Source: MED-G105 sp039819085
GTDB lineage: Bacteria; Pseudomonadota; Alphaproteobacteria; Caulobacterales; Parvularculaceae
Length of the DNA: 64,000 nucleotides
Assembly: GCA_039819085.1 (NCBI GenBank)
Contig: JBCBSQ010000001.1
Span: 244,619-308,618, forward strand
Direction of reading: 5' to 3'
Shown: in pieces, positions 51,732-61,280 of the stretch
Layout of the letters: every line of letters starts with the position of its first letter
How positions within the stretch are numbered: position 1 is the first letter of the stretch
Made by a program: the position numbers and the translations under genes
Notes under the pieces: generated by a model
Seen by the model: the letters and a program-made list of their open reading frames with translations, nothing else
Told to the model about the DNA's origin: nothing
Databases searched by the model: none

Positions 51732-53180
51732 ATGTTCGCGCTAACGGGCGTTGCAAAACGAAAATACGCCGTGTTCGGCCTTGGCGCGACCGGTCAGGCC
51801 GCAGCCGCCGCGCTCGTTAATGCGGATGCGGAAGTCTATTCCTGGGATGAGGCGAGGGGCGCGCGCGCCGCCGCCGACGAAACGACGTACCCATGCAGCC
51901 ATCCCAAGGAATGGCCGTGGTCGGAGCTTCAGGCGGTGGTTCTGTCGCCTGGCGTCCCACTGACCCATCCTGAGCCCCATGTCATTGTGCGAAAGGCGCG
52001 CCAGGAAAACGTCCCCGTCATTGGCGACATTGAACTCTTTGCGCGCACCGTTGGAGCTACGGCTAAGGACGCGCGTCCATGCGTCGTCGCCGTGACAGGG
52101 TCCAATGGCAAGTCGACGACGACGGCGCTAATCGGCCACATTCTTCGCGAAGCGGGGCGCAAGGTTCATGTGGGCGGCAATATCGGCGAGCCGGTCTTGC
52201 GTCTGCCGCCGCCGACGCCGGATGCCACCTACGTTCTGGAGCTGTCTTCCTATCAGCTCGATCTGTGCGAAAGTTTGAAGGCGAATTCCGCGGTCTTCCT
52301 TAATCTGTCTCCGGATCACCTTGATCGACATGGGAGTATGGAGGCCTATTTCGCCGCCAAGCGGCGGATCTTTGCAAACCAGACGGCTGACGATCTGGCT
52401 GTCATCGGCGTCGATGACGTTTACGCGCAGGCGGCGTGCGCCGAACTCGCGCAGGAAGACCGCGCGCGCGTGACGCCCATATCGTCAAAAGGCGCGCTCG
52501 GGCGCGGCGTTTTCGCTCTCAATGGAAAGCTCTACTACCGGCTCGGGGAAAAAACGGGTGAAGCGGGCGACATCTCCGGCGTCGCGACGCTTGCGGGCGG
52601 GCACAATCAGCAGAACGCGGCCGCCGCTCTCGCCGTGGCGATTGACATGGGCGTCGCGCCCGCGGTGGCGATTCGATCGATGGAGCGCTTCAAGGGCCTT
52701 CCTCATCGATCGGAGATCATCGCGAGGCAGGATGGCGTCCTTTTCGTCAACGATTCGAAAGCGACCAACGCCGCGGCCGCGGCGCAATCATTATCCGCGT
52801 ACGATGAAGTTTTCTGGATTGCGGGCGGGCGGGCGAAGGAGGGCGGCCTCGCCGCGTTGCGCCAAGAAATGCCGCGTGTGCGCGCCGCCTACCTCATCGG
52901 CGAAGCCGGATCTGCTATCGAGGAAGAACTTGGCGGATACGTTCGCTGCGTTCAATGCGGCGGTCTCGACCGCGCGGTGGCGACCGCAATTAATGACGCC
53001 TTCGCCGCGCCGGCGCCGGCTGCGGACGTAAAGCGCGCCGTCTTGCTGGCGCCGGGATGCGCGTCGCATGATCAGTTCAGGAATTTTGAGGACCGCGGCG
53101 AGGCGTTCCGGCTCGCCGTACAGACGAGGCTTGCCGAACGCGTTGCGGACGCCTCCAGCGACAATGGAGAAGCGGCGTGA
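51732..53180 (+). CDS. murD: UDP-MurNAc-alanine-D-glutamate ligase MurD
   Basis: A 482-residue Mur ligase that adds D-glutamate. Substrate-binding start VFGLGATGQAAAA, ATP site AVTGSNGKSTTTALI, then GGNIGEPVL and FVNDSKATNAAAA, all typical of MurD. ATG 51732 has GAGG upstream and gives the family length; a frame open to 51708 adds only unlike residues. The stop overlaps ftsW by 4 bases. Confidence 0.93.
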   Translation: MFALTGVAKRKYAVFGLGATGQAAAAALVNADAEVYSWDEARGARAAADETTYPCSHPKEWPWSELQAVVLSPGVPLTHPEPHVIVRKARQENVPVIGDIELFARTVGATAKDARPCVVAVTGSNGKSTTTALIGHILREAGRKVHVGGNIGEPVLRLPPPTPDATYVLELSSYQLDLCESLKANSAVFLNLSPDHLDRHGSMEAYFAAKRRIFANQTADDLAVIGVDDVYAQAACAELAQEDRARVTPISSKGALGRGVFALNGKLYYRLGEKTGEAGDISGVATLAGGHNQQNAAAALAVAIDMGVAPAVAIRSMERFKGLPHRSEIIARQDGVLFVNDSKATNAAAAAQSLSAYDEVFWIAGGRAKEGGLAALRQEMPRVRAAYLIGEAGSAIEEELGGYVRCVQCGGLDRAVATAINDAFAAPAPAADVKRAVLLAPGCASHDQFRNFEDRGEAFRLAVQTRLAERVADASSDNGEAA

Positions 53181-54316
53181 AGGGACCGAACCGGCTTGAC
53201 GCCTCCGCGCTGGCCCACTGGTGGCGGTCGGTCGACCGCATGCTGCTCTTGGCGTTTGCGGCATTGATGGCGATCGGCATGATCCTTCTTCTGGCCGCCG
53301 GCCCGGCGACCGCCGCCCGCCTTGGCATCGCCAACGCCTTCCATTTTCCAATGCGCCAGGCGGCTTTTGTTCCGCTTGCGGCGGCGCTCGCCATCGGCGT
53401 TTCTATGTTGTCGCAGCTCAATGCGCGCCGCCTTGGCGCAATCGCGTTTGCCGCAGGGCTCGGCGCAATGGCGCTCCTCCCGCTCATCGCAGGCGAAGTG
53501 AACGGCGCGCGCCGATGGATTTCCCTTGGCGGATTTACCCTGCAGCCGTCGGAAGTCATGAAGTCGGGTTTCGTGGTGGTGGCGGCCTGGATGCTGTCGG
53601 AGAAGCGGCGCAATCCAGCGTTTCCGGGCGTCGCCATCGCCATGGCGCTTTATGTCGTCGCCGTCGCGCTTTTGGTGGCGCAGCCAGACTATGGCCAAGC
53701 CGCGCTTCTGACGGCGGTCTGGATGGTTATGTTCTTTATCTCAGGGTGCAATCTATTCTGGATTGCGGCCATGGGCGGCGGCGCGATCGGAATTCTGGCT
53801 TTTGGCTATGTGTTTTCAGACCATATCGCGGCGCGGATCATCGCGTTTCTCGATCCGAGCGCGGACGGCAATTACCAGGTCCGCCAGTCAGTCGAAGCGA
53901 TCGCGACTGGCGGTCTGACGGGAGTCGGGGACGGCGCCGGTCTCGTCAAGACCCGCCTGCCGGACGCGCATGCGGACTACATTTTTGCGGTGGCGGGGGA
54001 GCAGTACGGCTTTTTCTTCTGTCTTATCATAATCGCTTTGTTCGCGGCGTTTGTCGTTCGGGCGTTCATGAACGCCGCCCGCGCGGACTCAGCCTTTGGG
54101 CAATGCGCGGTCGCCGGACTTGGCGCGCTGATTGGATTGCAGGCGTTCGTCAATATGGGCGTCGCGCTGCGCGCTTTGCCGGCCAAGGGGATGACGTTGC
54201 CATTCATTTCCTATGGCGGCTCGTCGCTTCTGGCGGCCGCGCTCGCGGTTGGCCTCTTGCTTGCGTTTACGAGGCGTCCAAAGCGTGTGCGCCACAGACG
54301 GGAGATCATGGCGTGA
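53177..54316 (+). CDS. ftsW: septal peptidoglycan polymerase FtsW
   Basis: A 379-residue SEDS glycosyltransferase with about ten membrane helices. Motifs include GARRWISLGGFTLQPSEVMK, LVAQPDYGQAALL, LPDAHADYIFAVAGEQYGFF and PFISYGGSSLLAAALAVG. It polymerises septal glycan with FtsI. The GTG start overlaps the murD stop by 4 bases and its own stop overlaps murG by 4 bases. Confidence 0.94.
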   Translation: MKGPNRLDASALAHWWRSVDRMLLLAFAALMAIGMILLLAAGPATAARLGIANAFHFPMRQAAFVPLAAALAIGVSMLSQLNARRLGAIAFAAGLGAMALLPLIAGEVNGARRWISLGGFTLQPSEVMKSGFVVVAAWMLSEKRRNPAFPGVAIAMALYVVAVALLVAQPDYGQAALLTAVWMVMFFISGCNLFWIAAMGGGAIGILAFGYVFSDHIAARIIAFLDPSADGNYQVRQSVEAIATGGLTGVGDGAGLVKTRLPDAHADYIFAVAGEQYGFFFCLIIIALFAAFVVRAFMNAARADSAFGQCAVAGLGALIGLQAFVNMGVALRALPAKGMTLPFISYGGSSLLAAALAVGLLLAFTRRPKRVRHRREIMA

Positions 54317-55455
54317 ACGATCGGCACGACAATCGCGACGAAGCGCCTCTCGTGGCGCTCGCCGCCGGCGGCACGGGCGGACACATGTTTCCCGCAGAAG
54401 CGCTCGCGAGCGAATTGAAACGCCGCGGGCGTCGGGTGCTCCTCGTCACAGACGCCCGCGGAGAGCGGTATGCGGAAGAGTTTCCGGCAGACGAAAAGTT
54501 TCTGATCTCAGCGGGCAGCCCCAGCGTCGGCGGTCCGGTGCGCAAGGCGATCGCCGCCGCCGCCATCGCCGGCGGCCTCATTCGCTCATTGCAGGAGTTT
54601 CGCCGTCGCGGCGTGGCCGCGGCCGTCGGATTTGGGGGGTATCCCTCACTACCGGCGATGAAGGCTGCGGCTTTGCTTCGGCTGCCTTACGGCGTGCACG
54701 AACAAAATGGCGTACTTGGCCGCTCCAACCGGCTTCTTGCAAAGGGCGCGGTCTTCGTCGCCCATGCGTTTCCCGCTCTGGCGAAAGCGCCCGCGGACTT
54801 GAAGGCTGCGATCGAAGTCGGCAATCCGGTGCGCGAAGGCGTCGCCGCATTCGCTGACGCGCCTTACAAAGCGCCTGCGGCGGATGATAAGATCAAACTC
54901 CTTGTGTTCGGCGGCAGCCAGGGCGCGAGCGTCTTTTCGAAAAACGTGCCGGCGGCCGTCGCGAAGCTTTCGGACGCGCTCCGGGCGCGCGTGAGCGTCG
55001 TGCAGCAGGCTCGGCCGGCGGACCATGAGGAAGTCGTCGAAGCCTATCGGCGGATCGGCGTGACGGCGCAGGTTGCGCCCTTCTTCAAGGATTTGCCGGA
55101 GCGGATTGCTGACGCGCATCTCGTGGTCGCCCGCAGCGGCGCGTCGACAGTGACGGAGCTTTCCGTGATCGGACGGCCGTCGATCCTTGCGCCTCTGCCG
55201 ATTGCGATGGACGATCATCAGGCGGGCAACGCGCAAGTGCTGAGTGATGCAGGCGGCGCAGTGATGATCCGGGAAGGCGACGCGTTCGAGGCGACGCTTG
55301 CGCGCGAGCTTGATCGCGTCTTGAGCGAGGGCGATCGGCTGGCGGGCATGGCGGACGCCGCGCGCGGCCGTGTGAAAGCCGGCGCCGCGTCCGCGCTGGC
55401 CGACCTGGTTGATGAGATGCTCGGCGTTGAGAATGATAGGAGGCGCGCGGCGTGA
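54313..55455 (+). CDS. murG: N-acetylglucosaminyl transferase MurG
   Basis: A 380-residue GT28-fold enzyme that converts lipid I to lipid II on the inner face of the membrane. VALAAGGTGGHMFPAEALA is the diagnostic N-terminal loop; VGFGGYPSLPAMKAAAL, HEQNGVLGRSNR and FGGSQGASVFS follow. GTG 54313 overlaps the ftsW stop by 4 bases. A longer frame from 53221 runs through ftsW and is not coding. Confidence 0.94.
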   Translation: MNDRHDNRDEAPLVALAAGGTGGHMFPAEALASELKRRGRRVLLVTDARGERYAEEFPADEKFLISAGSPSVGGPVRKAIAAAAIAGGLIRSLQEFRRRGVAAAVGFGGYPSLPAMKAAALLRLPYGVHEQNGVLGRSNRLLAKGAVFVAHAFPALAKAPADLKAAIEVGNPVREGVAAFADAPYKAPAADDKIKLLVFGGSQGASVFSKNVPAAVAKLSDALRARVSVVQQARPADHEEVVEAYRRIGVTAQVAPFFKDLPERIADAHLVVARSGASTVTELSVIGRPSILAPLPIAMDDHQAGNAQVLSDAGGAVMIREGDAFEATLARELDRVLSEGDRLAGMADAARGRVKAGAASALADLVDEMLGVENDRRRAA

Positions 55456-56894
55456 ATGTGACGAGCGAAGCTCCCGCCACTGCGCCGCCATTCCCGGTAG
55501 GGACGATTCATTTCGTTGGCATCGGCGGTATTGGCATGTCCGGCATCGCCGAAGTGATGCGAAATCTTGGGTATTCCGTGCGCGGATCAGATATCGCCGA
55601 GGGCGCGAATGTCTCGCGGTTGCGCACTCTCGGCATTGACGTTGCAATCGGACACGCGCCGGAAAATGTCGACGGCGCCGAAGCGGTCGTGGTCTCTACG
55701 GCGATCCGGCCCGACAATCCGGAGCTAAGGGCGGCGCGGGCGCGTCATATTCCGGTCGTTCGCCGCGCTGACATGCTTGCGGAACTGATGCGACTGAAAT
55801 GGACAGTCTCGGTCGCGGGCACCCATGGCAAGACGACGACCACGACGATGGTCGCGGCGCTGCTGGACGAGGCCGGAGACGATCCGACGGTCATCAATGG
55901 CGGCGTTATCAATGCCTACGGCACGAACGCGCGCCTCGGCCAGGGCGACTGGATGGTGGTGGAGGCGGATGAATCCGATGGCGCGTTCCTCCGCTTGCCG
56001 ACGACCGTCGCGGTTGTGACGAATATTGATCCTGAGCACCTGGACCATTGGGGATCATTTGACGCTTTGAGAGACGCGTTCGACGCCTTCGTCGAGAATA
56101 CGCCATTTTATGGCTTCGGCGTCGTTTGCCTCGATCACCCTGAAGTCCAGGCGCTGGTCGGGCGGGTGACAGATCGACGGCTCATCACCTATGGCGCAAA
56201 TCCGCAGGCGGATGTTCGCGCGGAGAACATCTCCTTCACGAATGGCGAGGCCCGATACGATATCGTCTTTCGCGAGCGCAGCGACGATGGGACGGTGATC
56301 GAAGCGAGTCGGATTGAAGACGTGCGACTGCCGATGCCGGGCATCCACAATGTCCTGAATTCGCTCGCCGCCGCGGCTGTCGCGCGCCGCATTGGGGCGG
56401 GCGAAGCGGCGATCAAGTCGGGGTTCGCCAAGTTCAAGGGCGTCAAGCGGCGGTTCACTAAAACAGGCGTCTGGAACGGCGCGGCGATTATCGACGACTA
56501 TGGCCATCACCCGGTGGAGATCGCGGCGGCGCTGCGCGCGGCGCGGAACGTCGCGTCCGGCAAGGTAATCGCGCTTGTGCAGCCGCATCGCTACTCCCGC
56601 CTTGAGAAGTTGTTCGACGAGTTCTGCGCCTGCGCGAACGAGGCGGACATTGTGTTTGTCACCGACGTTTACGCCGCCGGCGAAGCGCCAATTGAGGGCG
56701 TCGATCGCGACGCGCTCGTCGCCGGCATGGCGGGCCATGGACATCGGGACGCACGCGCGCTTCATAGCTTTGACGATTTGCCGCGCATAATGGCCGAACT
56801 CGCTGAACCTGGTGACTATGTCGTCTGCCTTGGCGCCGGCGACATTACGCGCCACGCCAACGCCTTGCCCGCGGCGCTGGAGGCGCTTTCGTGA
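55452..56894 (+). CDS. murC: UDP-MurNAc-L-alanine ligase MurC
   Basis: A 480-residue Mur ligase adding the first residue, L-alanine. It has the dinucleotide-like start FVGIGGIGMSGIAEVMRNL, ATP site VAGTHGKTTTTTMV, VVEADESDGAFLRL and DDYGHHPVEIAAALRAAR. GTG 55452 overlaps the murG stop by 4 bases. The order murG-murC-murB-ddl is the usual one. Confidence 0.94.
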   Translation: MNVTSEAPATAPPFPVGTIHFVGIGGIGMSGIAEVMRNLGYSVRGSDIAEGANVSRLRTLGIDVAIGHAPENVDGAEAVVVSTAIRPDNPELRAARARHIPVVRRADMLAELMRLKWTVSVAGTHGKTTTTTMVAALLDEAGDDPTVINGGVINAYGTNARLGQGDWMVVEADESDGAFLRLPTTVAVVTNIDPEHLDHWGSFDALRDAFDAFVENTPFYGFGVVCLDHPEVQALVGRVTDRRLITYGANPQADVRAENISFTNGEARYDIVFRERSDDGTVIEASRIEDVRLPMPGIHNVLNSLAAAAVARRIGAGEAAIKSGFAKFKGVKRRFTKTGVWNGAAIIDDYGHHPVEIAAALRAARNVASGKVIALVQPHRYSRLEKLFDEFCACANEADIVFVTDVYAAGEAPIEGVDRDALVAGMAGHGHRDARALHSFDDLPRIMAELAEPGDYVVCLGAGDITRHANALPAALEALS

Positions 56895-57820
56895 CGATCC
56901 GCCTCGATATGTCCAACCTCCCGTCGGTCCGCGGGCGGTACATAGAGAACGCCGATCTCTCCGCGTTGACCTGGCTGCGGGTGGGTGGATCCGCTGACAT
57001 ATTGTTCGCGCCCGCCGACGAAGAGGACCTCGCGGCCTTTCTCGCCGGGACGCCGAAGGAAATCCCTGTGACGGTCGTTGGCGTGGGGTCGAACCTCCTT
57101 GTGCGGGATGGCGGCGTGCGCGGGGTCGTTGTGCGTCTCGGCGCGCCGTTCGCCCGGATTGAAATTGAAGGCGTGCGGGTGACGGCGGGCGCAGGCGCGC
57201 TTGACGCGCAGGTGGCGAAGCGGGCCGCGGCGGCGGGCGTTGCGGGCCTTGAGTTTTTTCGCGGCGTGCCCGGAACGATAGGCGGCGCCCTTCGGATGAA
57301 CGCCGGCGCCTATGGGTCTGAGACGAAGGATGTCTTCCAATCCGCCGTCGCCTATGATCGGGCGGGCGTCCGACATGTTCTGGGGTCGGAGGAGATGGGA
57401 TTCGGCTATCGCCGCAGCGCGGCGCCCGATGAGCTGATTTTTGTGGCCGCCGAATTCGAGGGCGCGCCCGGCGATCCGGTGGAAATCGAAGCGCGCATGG
57501 CGGAGATTATGGCTGCGCGAGAGGCCAGCCAGCCCATACGGGAGAAAACAGGCGGATCGACGTTCGCTAATCCCGACCCTGAGGCGTCGGGCGGCCTCAA
57601 GTCGTGGCAGCTGATCGACAAGGTTGGCGGACGCGGGCGGCGCGTCGGCGACGCGCAGGTTTCCGACCTGCATTGTAATTTCATGATTAATCGAGGCGCG
57701 GCGACGGCGAGCGATTTCGAAAACCTCATCGAAGGACTTCGCGCCGACATTAAGCGCGACGCGGGCGTGGATCTGCGCTGGGAGATCAGGCGGATCGGCG
57801 AGCCCTTGGAGGACTCATGA
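56891..57820 (+). CDS. murB: UDP-N-acetylenolpyruvoylglucosamine reductase MurB
   Basis: A 309-residue FAD enzyme that reduces the enolpyruvyl group to make UDP-MurNAc. FAD-site VVGVGSNLLVRDGGVRGVV, FFRGVPGTIGGALRMNAGAYG, GYRRSAAPDE and the catalytic-Ser segment TGGSTFANPDPEASG are visible. GTG 56891 overlaps the murC stop by 4 bases; the stop overlaps ddl by 4. Confidence 0.94.
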   Translation: MTIRLDMSNLPSVRGRYIENADLSALTWLRVGGSADILFAPADEEDLAAFLAGTPKEIPVTVVGVGSNLLVRDGGVRGVVVRLGAPFARIEIEGVRVTAGAGALDAQVAKRAAAAGVAGLEFFRGVPGTIGGALRMNAGAYGSETKDVFQSAVAYDRAGVRHVLGSEEMGFGYRRSAAPDELIFVAAEFEGAPGDPVEIEARMAEIMAAREASQPIREKTGGSTFANPDPEASGGLKSWQLIDKVGGRGRRVGDAQVSDLHCNFMINRGAATASDFENLIEGLRADIKRDAGVDLRWEIRRIGEPLEDS

Positions 57821-58752
57821 TGGCCGGAAAGCGCGTAGTGGTGCTGAAAGGCGGCTGGTCGCCTGAGCGCGAAGTGTCGCTGAATTCCGGCCGCGCGGCG
57901 GGCGACGCGTTGCGAAGCGCGGGTTATGACGTGACCGAGTTCGACGCGACCTACGAGGCGCGCGACGAGCTCGCCGGGCGCCTTTCCGAGATCGGCCCGG
58001 ACATCGTCTTTAACGCATTGCACGGCCAGTGGGGCGAAGACGGCTGCGTGCAAGGGCTTCTGGAGATGCTCGGTCTTCCGTACACCCATTCGGGGGTGCT
58101 GGCGTCAGCTCTCGCGATGGACAAGCAACGCGCGAAGGCTGTCTTTGACCAGGCGGGCATCAGGTCGCCGGAAGGCAGGCTCGCGGATCGTGCGGAGGCG
58201 GTTGGGGGGCATTTCATGGCGCCTCCCTACGTGGTCAAGCCGAACGCCCAAGGCTCGTCAGTGGGCGTCTTTATCGTCCGTGACGGCGACAACCGGCCCC
58301 CGGCGCAATTGACCGATCCGGATTGGTCTCTCGGTGATGAAGTTCTTGTCGAGCGGTTTATTCCAGGACGTGAACTTACCGTCGCCGTCATGGGTGACCG
58401 GCCGCTGTGCGTCACGGAGATCGTCACCAGTCTGAAGTTCTACGATTATGAGGCGAAGTACGCTTCTGGCGGCTCAGAGCACATTCTGCCTGCTGACGTG
58501 CCGGCGGACGTCGCCGAGCGGTGTCTTGATCAGGCGCTAAGGGCTCACAATGCGCTCGGCTGCCGAGGCGTTTCGCGCGCCGATTTCAGATATGATGAGA
58601 CCGAAGGCGTCAATGGCGTCTATTGTTTGGAAGTGAACACCCAGCCGGGTCTGACGGCGACCTCGCTCGCGCCCGAGCAGGCGGCGCACCATGGCGTCGA
58701 CTTTCCGGCGTTTTGCGCGTGGATGGCGGAGGACGCTTCATGCCAAAGGTAA
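57817..58752 (+). CDS. ddl: D-alanine-D-alanine ligase
   Basis: A 311-residue ATP-grasp enzyme making the D-Ala-D-Ala dipeptide used by MurF. VLKGGWSPEREVSLNSG, FNALHGQWGEDG, YTHSGVLASALAMDKQRAK, PYVVKPNAQGSSVGV and LEVNTQPGLTATSLAPEQA match the family; the last segment holds the metal ligands. ATG 57817 overlaps the murB stop. Its own 3' end overlaps ftsQ by 13 bases. Confidence 0.93.
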   Translation: MMAGKRVVVLKGGWSPEREVSLNSGRAAGDALRSAGYDVTEFDATYEARDELAGRLSEIGPDIVFNALHGQWGEDGCVQGLLEMLGLPYTHSGVLASALAMDKQRAKAVFDQAGIRSPEGRLADRAEAVGGHFMAPPYVVKPNAQGSSVGVFIVRDGDNRPPAQLTDPDWSLGDEVLVERFIPGRELTVAVMGDRPLCVTEIVTSLKFYDYEAKYASGGSEHILPADVPADVAERCLDQALRAHNALGCRGVSRADFRYDETEGVNGVYCLEVNTQPGLTATSLAPEQAAHHGVDFPAFCAWMAEDASCQR

Positions 58753-59645
58753 CACCTCGACGCCAACCCAAGACAAAGAAGAAGGCGCGGCGTTCCGCAA
58801 AGCGCCGACCCGCAAGGTCCTCGCGCGGCGCAAGGAGTGAACCCTCGCTCGGCGCCGCGATCGCCCGCACGCGCGCCATGGTCGAGGAATACGCGTTTGC
58901 GTCAATCGCCGGCGCGCTCGTCCTCCTTGCTCTCGTTGTCGGCGTCTTCTGGGCCGGCGGATACGCCGGCAGGCTCGCCAACGGAGTTGATGACGCAGGC
59001 CGCTCTCTTGCGCGAGCCGCAGGCTTTAAGGTCAAGCGGATTACGCTCCGGGGCGGCCACGACGTTTCGCATGCGGAGGTCTTTGCGGCGATCGGTCCGA
59101 TGCTGGACACCTCGCTGCTGCATGTGGATCTGGAGCGCGCGCGGGCGGATATTGAAGGGCTCGGCTGGGTGAGGCGCGCGGCGGTGGCGCGCCTCCTCCC
59201 GAACACGCTTCACATTACGATCGATGAACGCGCGCCCGGCGCGGTCTGGCAGGAGGGCGGCAAGGTCAGATTGATCGACCACTCTGGCGAAGTGATTCGC
59301 GAGATCGCGACGCATGAATACGCCCACCTGCCGATGATTGTTGGCGTTGGCGCGCCCCAGGCGGCGGCGGCGCTGCTCGGCGCGCTGGAAGCGCGGCCCG
59401 GCCTGGCGACGGCGACCTCGGCGCTCATTCGCGTCGGGGAAAGGCGGTGGAACCTCCGTCTTCGGAATGGCGTTGACATTTTGTTGCCTGAAGAAGACGA
59501 AGTCAGCGCGGTTGATCTCTTGTGGCGGATGCATGAAGCGCAAGGCGTTCTTGACCAACCGCTCGAATACATCGATTTGCGGGATGGGGAGCGCGTTGTC
59601 GTCCGTCGTCGGATTGAGGCGGCGGCTGGCGATGCGTCCAATTGA
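58740..59645 (+). CDS. ftsQ: cell division protein FtsQ
   Basis: A 301-residue bitopic protein. A long basic N-terminal tail (about 1-45, rich in K and R) precedes a membrane helix (about 53-73), a POTRA domain (FKVKRITLRGGHDVSHAEVF, GLGWVRRAAVARLLPNTLHI) and the FtsQ beta-domain. FtsQ recruits FtsL and FtsB. ATG 58740 overlaps the ddl end by 13 bases. The frame is open upstream to 58623, but that part runs inside ddl. Confidence 0.9.
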   Translation: MPKVTPRRQPKTKKKARRSAKRRPARSSRGARSEPSLGAAIARTRAMVEEYAFASIAGALVLLALVVGVFWAGGYAGRLANGVDDAGRSLARAAGFKVKRITLRGGHDVSHAEVFAAIGPMLDTSLLHVDLERARADIEGLGWVRRAAVARLLPNTLHITIDERAPGAVWQEGGKVRLIDHSGEVIREIATHEYAHLPMIVGVGAPQAAAALLGALEARPGLATATSALIRVGERRWNLRLRNGVDILLPEEDEVSAVDLLWRMHEAQGVLDQPLEYIDLRDGERVVVRRRIEAAAGDASN

Positions 59646-59719
59646 CGATTACTGAGCCAACGCGCGCGGATTGCCGGGCTGGTTCTGGCGTTAATGATTG
59701 GCATTAGGACGGGGCGCAC

Positions 59720-60997
59720 GTGAAACGCGGCGGATCGCGAAAGCATGGAGACTTAATCGCGTCGGTGGATATCGGCGGCGCAAAAGTCGCGTGCGCAATT
59801 GCGTCGCTCGTCAAAGTCCCGGGCGGCGGATTCGAGCCGGACATTGTCGGCATAGGGCAATACGGGCTTGCGCGCGACACAGGCGGCCGCGAACGCGAGG
59901 AGGCGATGCGCGCTTCGATCCACGCGGCGGAACGGATGGCGGGCGCGGACATTACCTCTGCCGCGCTCGTTGCGCCTGGGCGGGCGATCGCATCGAAGCG
60001 CGTTGCGATCGATCTGCCGCTCGCCGGCGGACTGGTCACAGTTGAAGACGTCGACGAGTGTCTGAATGAAGCCGCCTCCATGGTCGAACGTGGGCGCAGG
60101 CTGATCGCGGCGCGCCCGATTCGGTATTCCCTTGACGGACAAATAGAGCAGACAGCTCCCATCGGGCAGGCCGGCGATCGCTTCACGCTGGAGGCGTTGG
60201 TGCTCGACGCGCGTGAAACGGCGATCGTTAATATGGAAGCCGCACTCATGCGCGCTGGCGTCGCCGTGGACGCTGTGATCCCGCGGCCGAAAGCCGCCGC
60301 TGCGGCTGTTCTCGTCGAGGATGAAATGGACCTTGGCGCGCTTGCGGTGGACTTCGGCTCAAAATCGACGGATTTCGCTGTCTTTGAACGAGGCGCGCTC
60401 GTCGCATGCGGCGGCGTCGCAATCGGCGCGGACAGCATAACGCGCGATATCGCCCAGATCTTCGGCGCCTCGCTGGCGGAGTGCGAGCGCGTCAAGACGC
60501 TCCAAGGCTGCGCGTTCGCCAGCCCCGATGATCAGCACCGTCTGATTGACTTTCCGCAGCTTGGCGATCCGAGCGAAGTAACCCGCCACTCCCGCGCCGA
60601 GCTCGCGGGCGTTATTGCGCCGCGGCTTGAAGAGATCCTGGAGCTGACAATGCGCGCCGCGGAGCGCGCGGGCGCAAAGACGGACGATATGCGCCGTGTG
60701 GTCGTCACCGGCGGCGGCGCGCTGCTGCTCGGGCTTGTCGAAACGATCGAGCGCGTCGTCGGCGCGCGCGCTCGCCTTGGCAGGCCGTCGGATTTTCTGG
60801 CTGCTCCGGAAGCCGCCGCCGCGCCCCAGTTCGCGGCCGCCCTCGGTGGGTTGAAAATTCTCGCGGCGGGCGATGCGGCGCCGAGACTGGGGTGGCCATC
60901 GTTTCGTTACGTCTCGTCTGCTCAGCCGCGCAGGGCCGTTGGCGGCGCGAGAGGCGTTTTGTCGGGCGTCGGGTACTGGCTTCGCGAGAACTTCTAG
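59720..60997 (+). CDS. ftsA: cell division protein FtsA
   Basis: A 425-residue actin-like membrane anchor for FtsZ. ATPase motifs are ASVDIGGAKVACAIA, LAVDFGSKSTDFAVF and VVTGGGALLLG. The C-terminal amphipathic targeting helix is GVLSGVGYWLRENF. GTG 59720 follows AGGACGGGG. It is 74 bases past ftsQ, and the gap shows only a minor inverted AACGC/GCGTT repeat. Confidence 0.93.
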   Translation: MKRGGSRKHGDLIASVDIGGAKVACAIASLVKVPGGGFEPDIVGIGQYGLARDTGGREREEAMRASIHAAERMAGADITSAALVAPGRAIASKRVAIDLPLAGGLVTVEDVDECLNEAASMVERGRRLIAARPIRYSLDGQIEQTAPIGQAGDRFTLEALVLDARETAIVNMEAALMRAGVAVDAVIPRPKAAAAAVLVEDEMDLGALAVDFGSKSTDFAVFERGALVACGGVAIGADSITRDIAQIFGASLAECERVKTLQGCAFASPDDQHRLIDFPQLGDPSEVTRHSRAELAGVIAPRLEEILELTMRAAERAGAKTDDMRRVVVTGGGALLLGLVETIERVVGARARLGRPSDFLAAPEAAAAPQFAAALGGLKILAAGDAAPRLGWPSFRYVSSAQPRRAVGGARGVLSGVGYWLRENF

Positions 60998-61125
60998 GGG
61001 GTTTGCGCCGCTTTTGCTCGCGTCCGTCCTGGGCCCGGCGCTAACTCCATTCGTGTCGAAAGCGTTGTGATTTCCGGCGCGGTATTGTGTTGATTTGGCG
61101 CGCGAACACATCTCAATTGCGCGCG

Positions 61126-61140
61126 TTAAGGATTTGGTAA
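61126..61140. promoter_or_regulatory. CtrA-like half-site pair upstream of ftsZ
   Basis: TTAA (61126-61129), 7 bases, then GTAA (61137-61140), one mismatch from TTAA-N7-TTAA. It lies about 140 bases before the ftsZ start within a 283-base gap. CtrA controls ftsZ in Caulobacter; the site here is inferred from that. Confidence 0.5.
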
Positions 61141-61159
61141 GGGTTCTGAACGAACCTTT
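61139..61159. promoter_or_regulatory. inverted repeat upstream of ftsZ
   Basis: AAGGGTTC (61139-61146) and GAACCTTT (61152-61159) pair at 7 of 8 positions around TGAAC. It lies directly after the CtrA-like half sites and about 120 bases before the start. It looks like a protein operator, but no regulator can be named. Confidence 0.35.
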
Positions 61160-61280
61160 AACCCTGTTCGATAGGCGGCGATCGCCAAGGCGCGTTATCT
61201 ATACGTTCCGACAGCGAATAAGATCCGGCGATTTTAGGTCGAACAGGCCAAGCGGAAATCAGGCGCAAGCGGAGCGATCA

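Noticed and set aside
53221..54312. long frame before murG
   Set aside because: It lies inside ftsW in another frame; MurG begins at the GTG at 54313.
61095..61280. extended N-terminus of FtsZ
   Set aside because: The residues are unlike FtsZ and cover promoter-like sequence; GGAG precedes the ATG at 61281.
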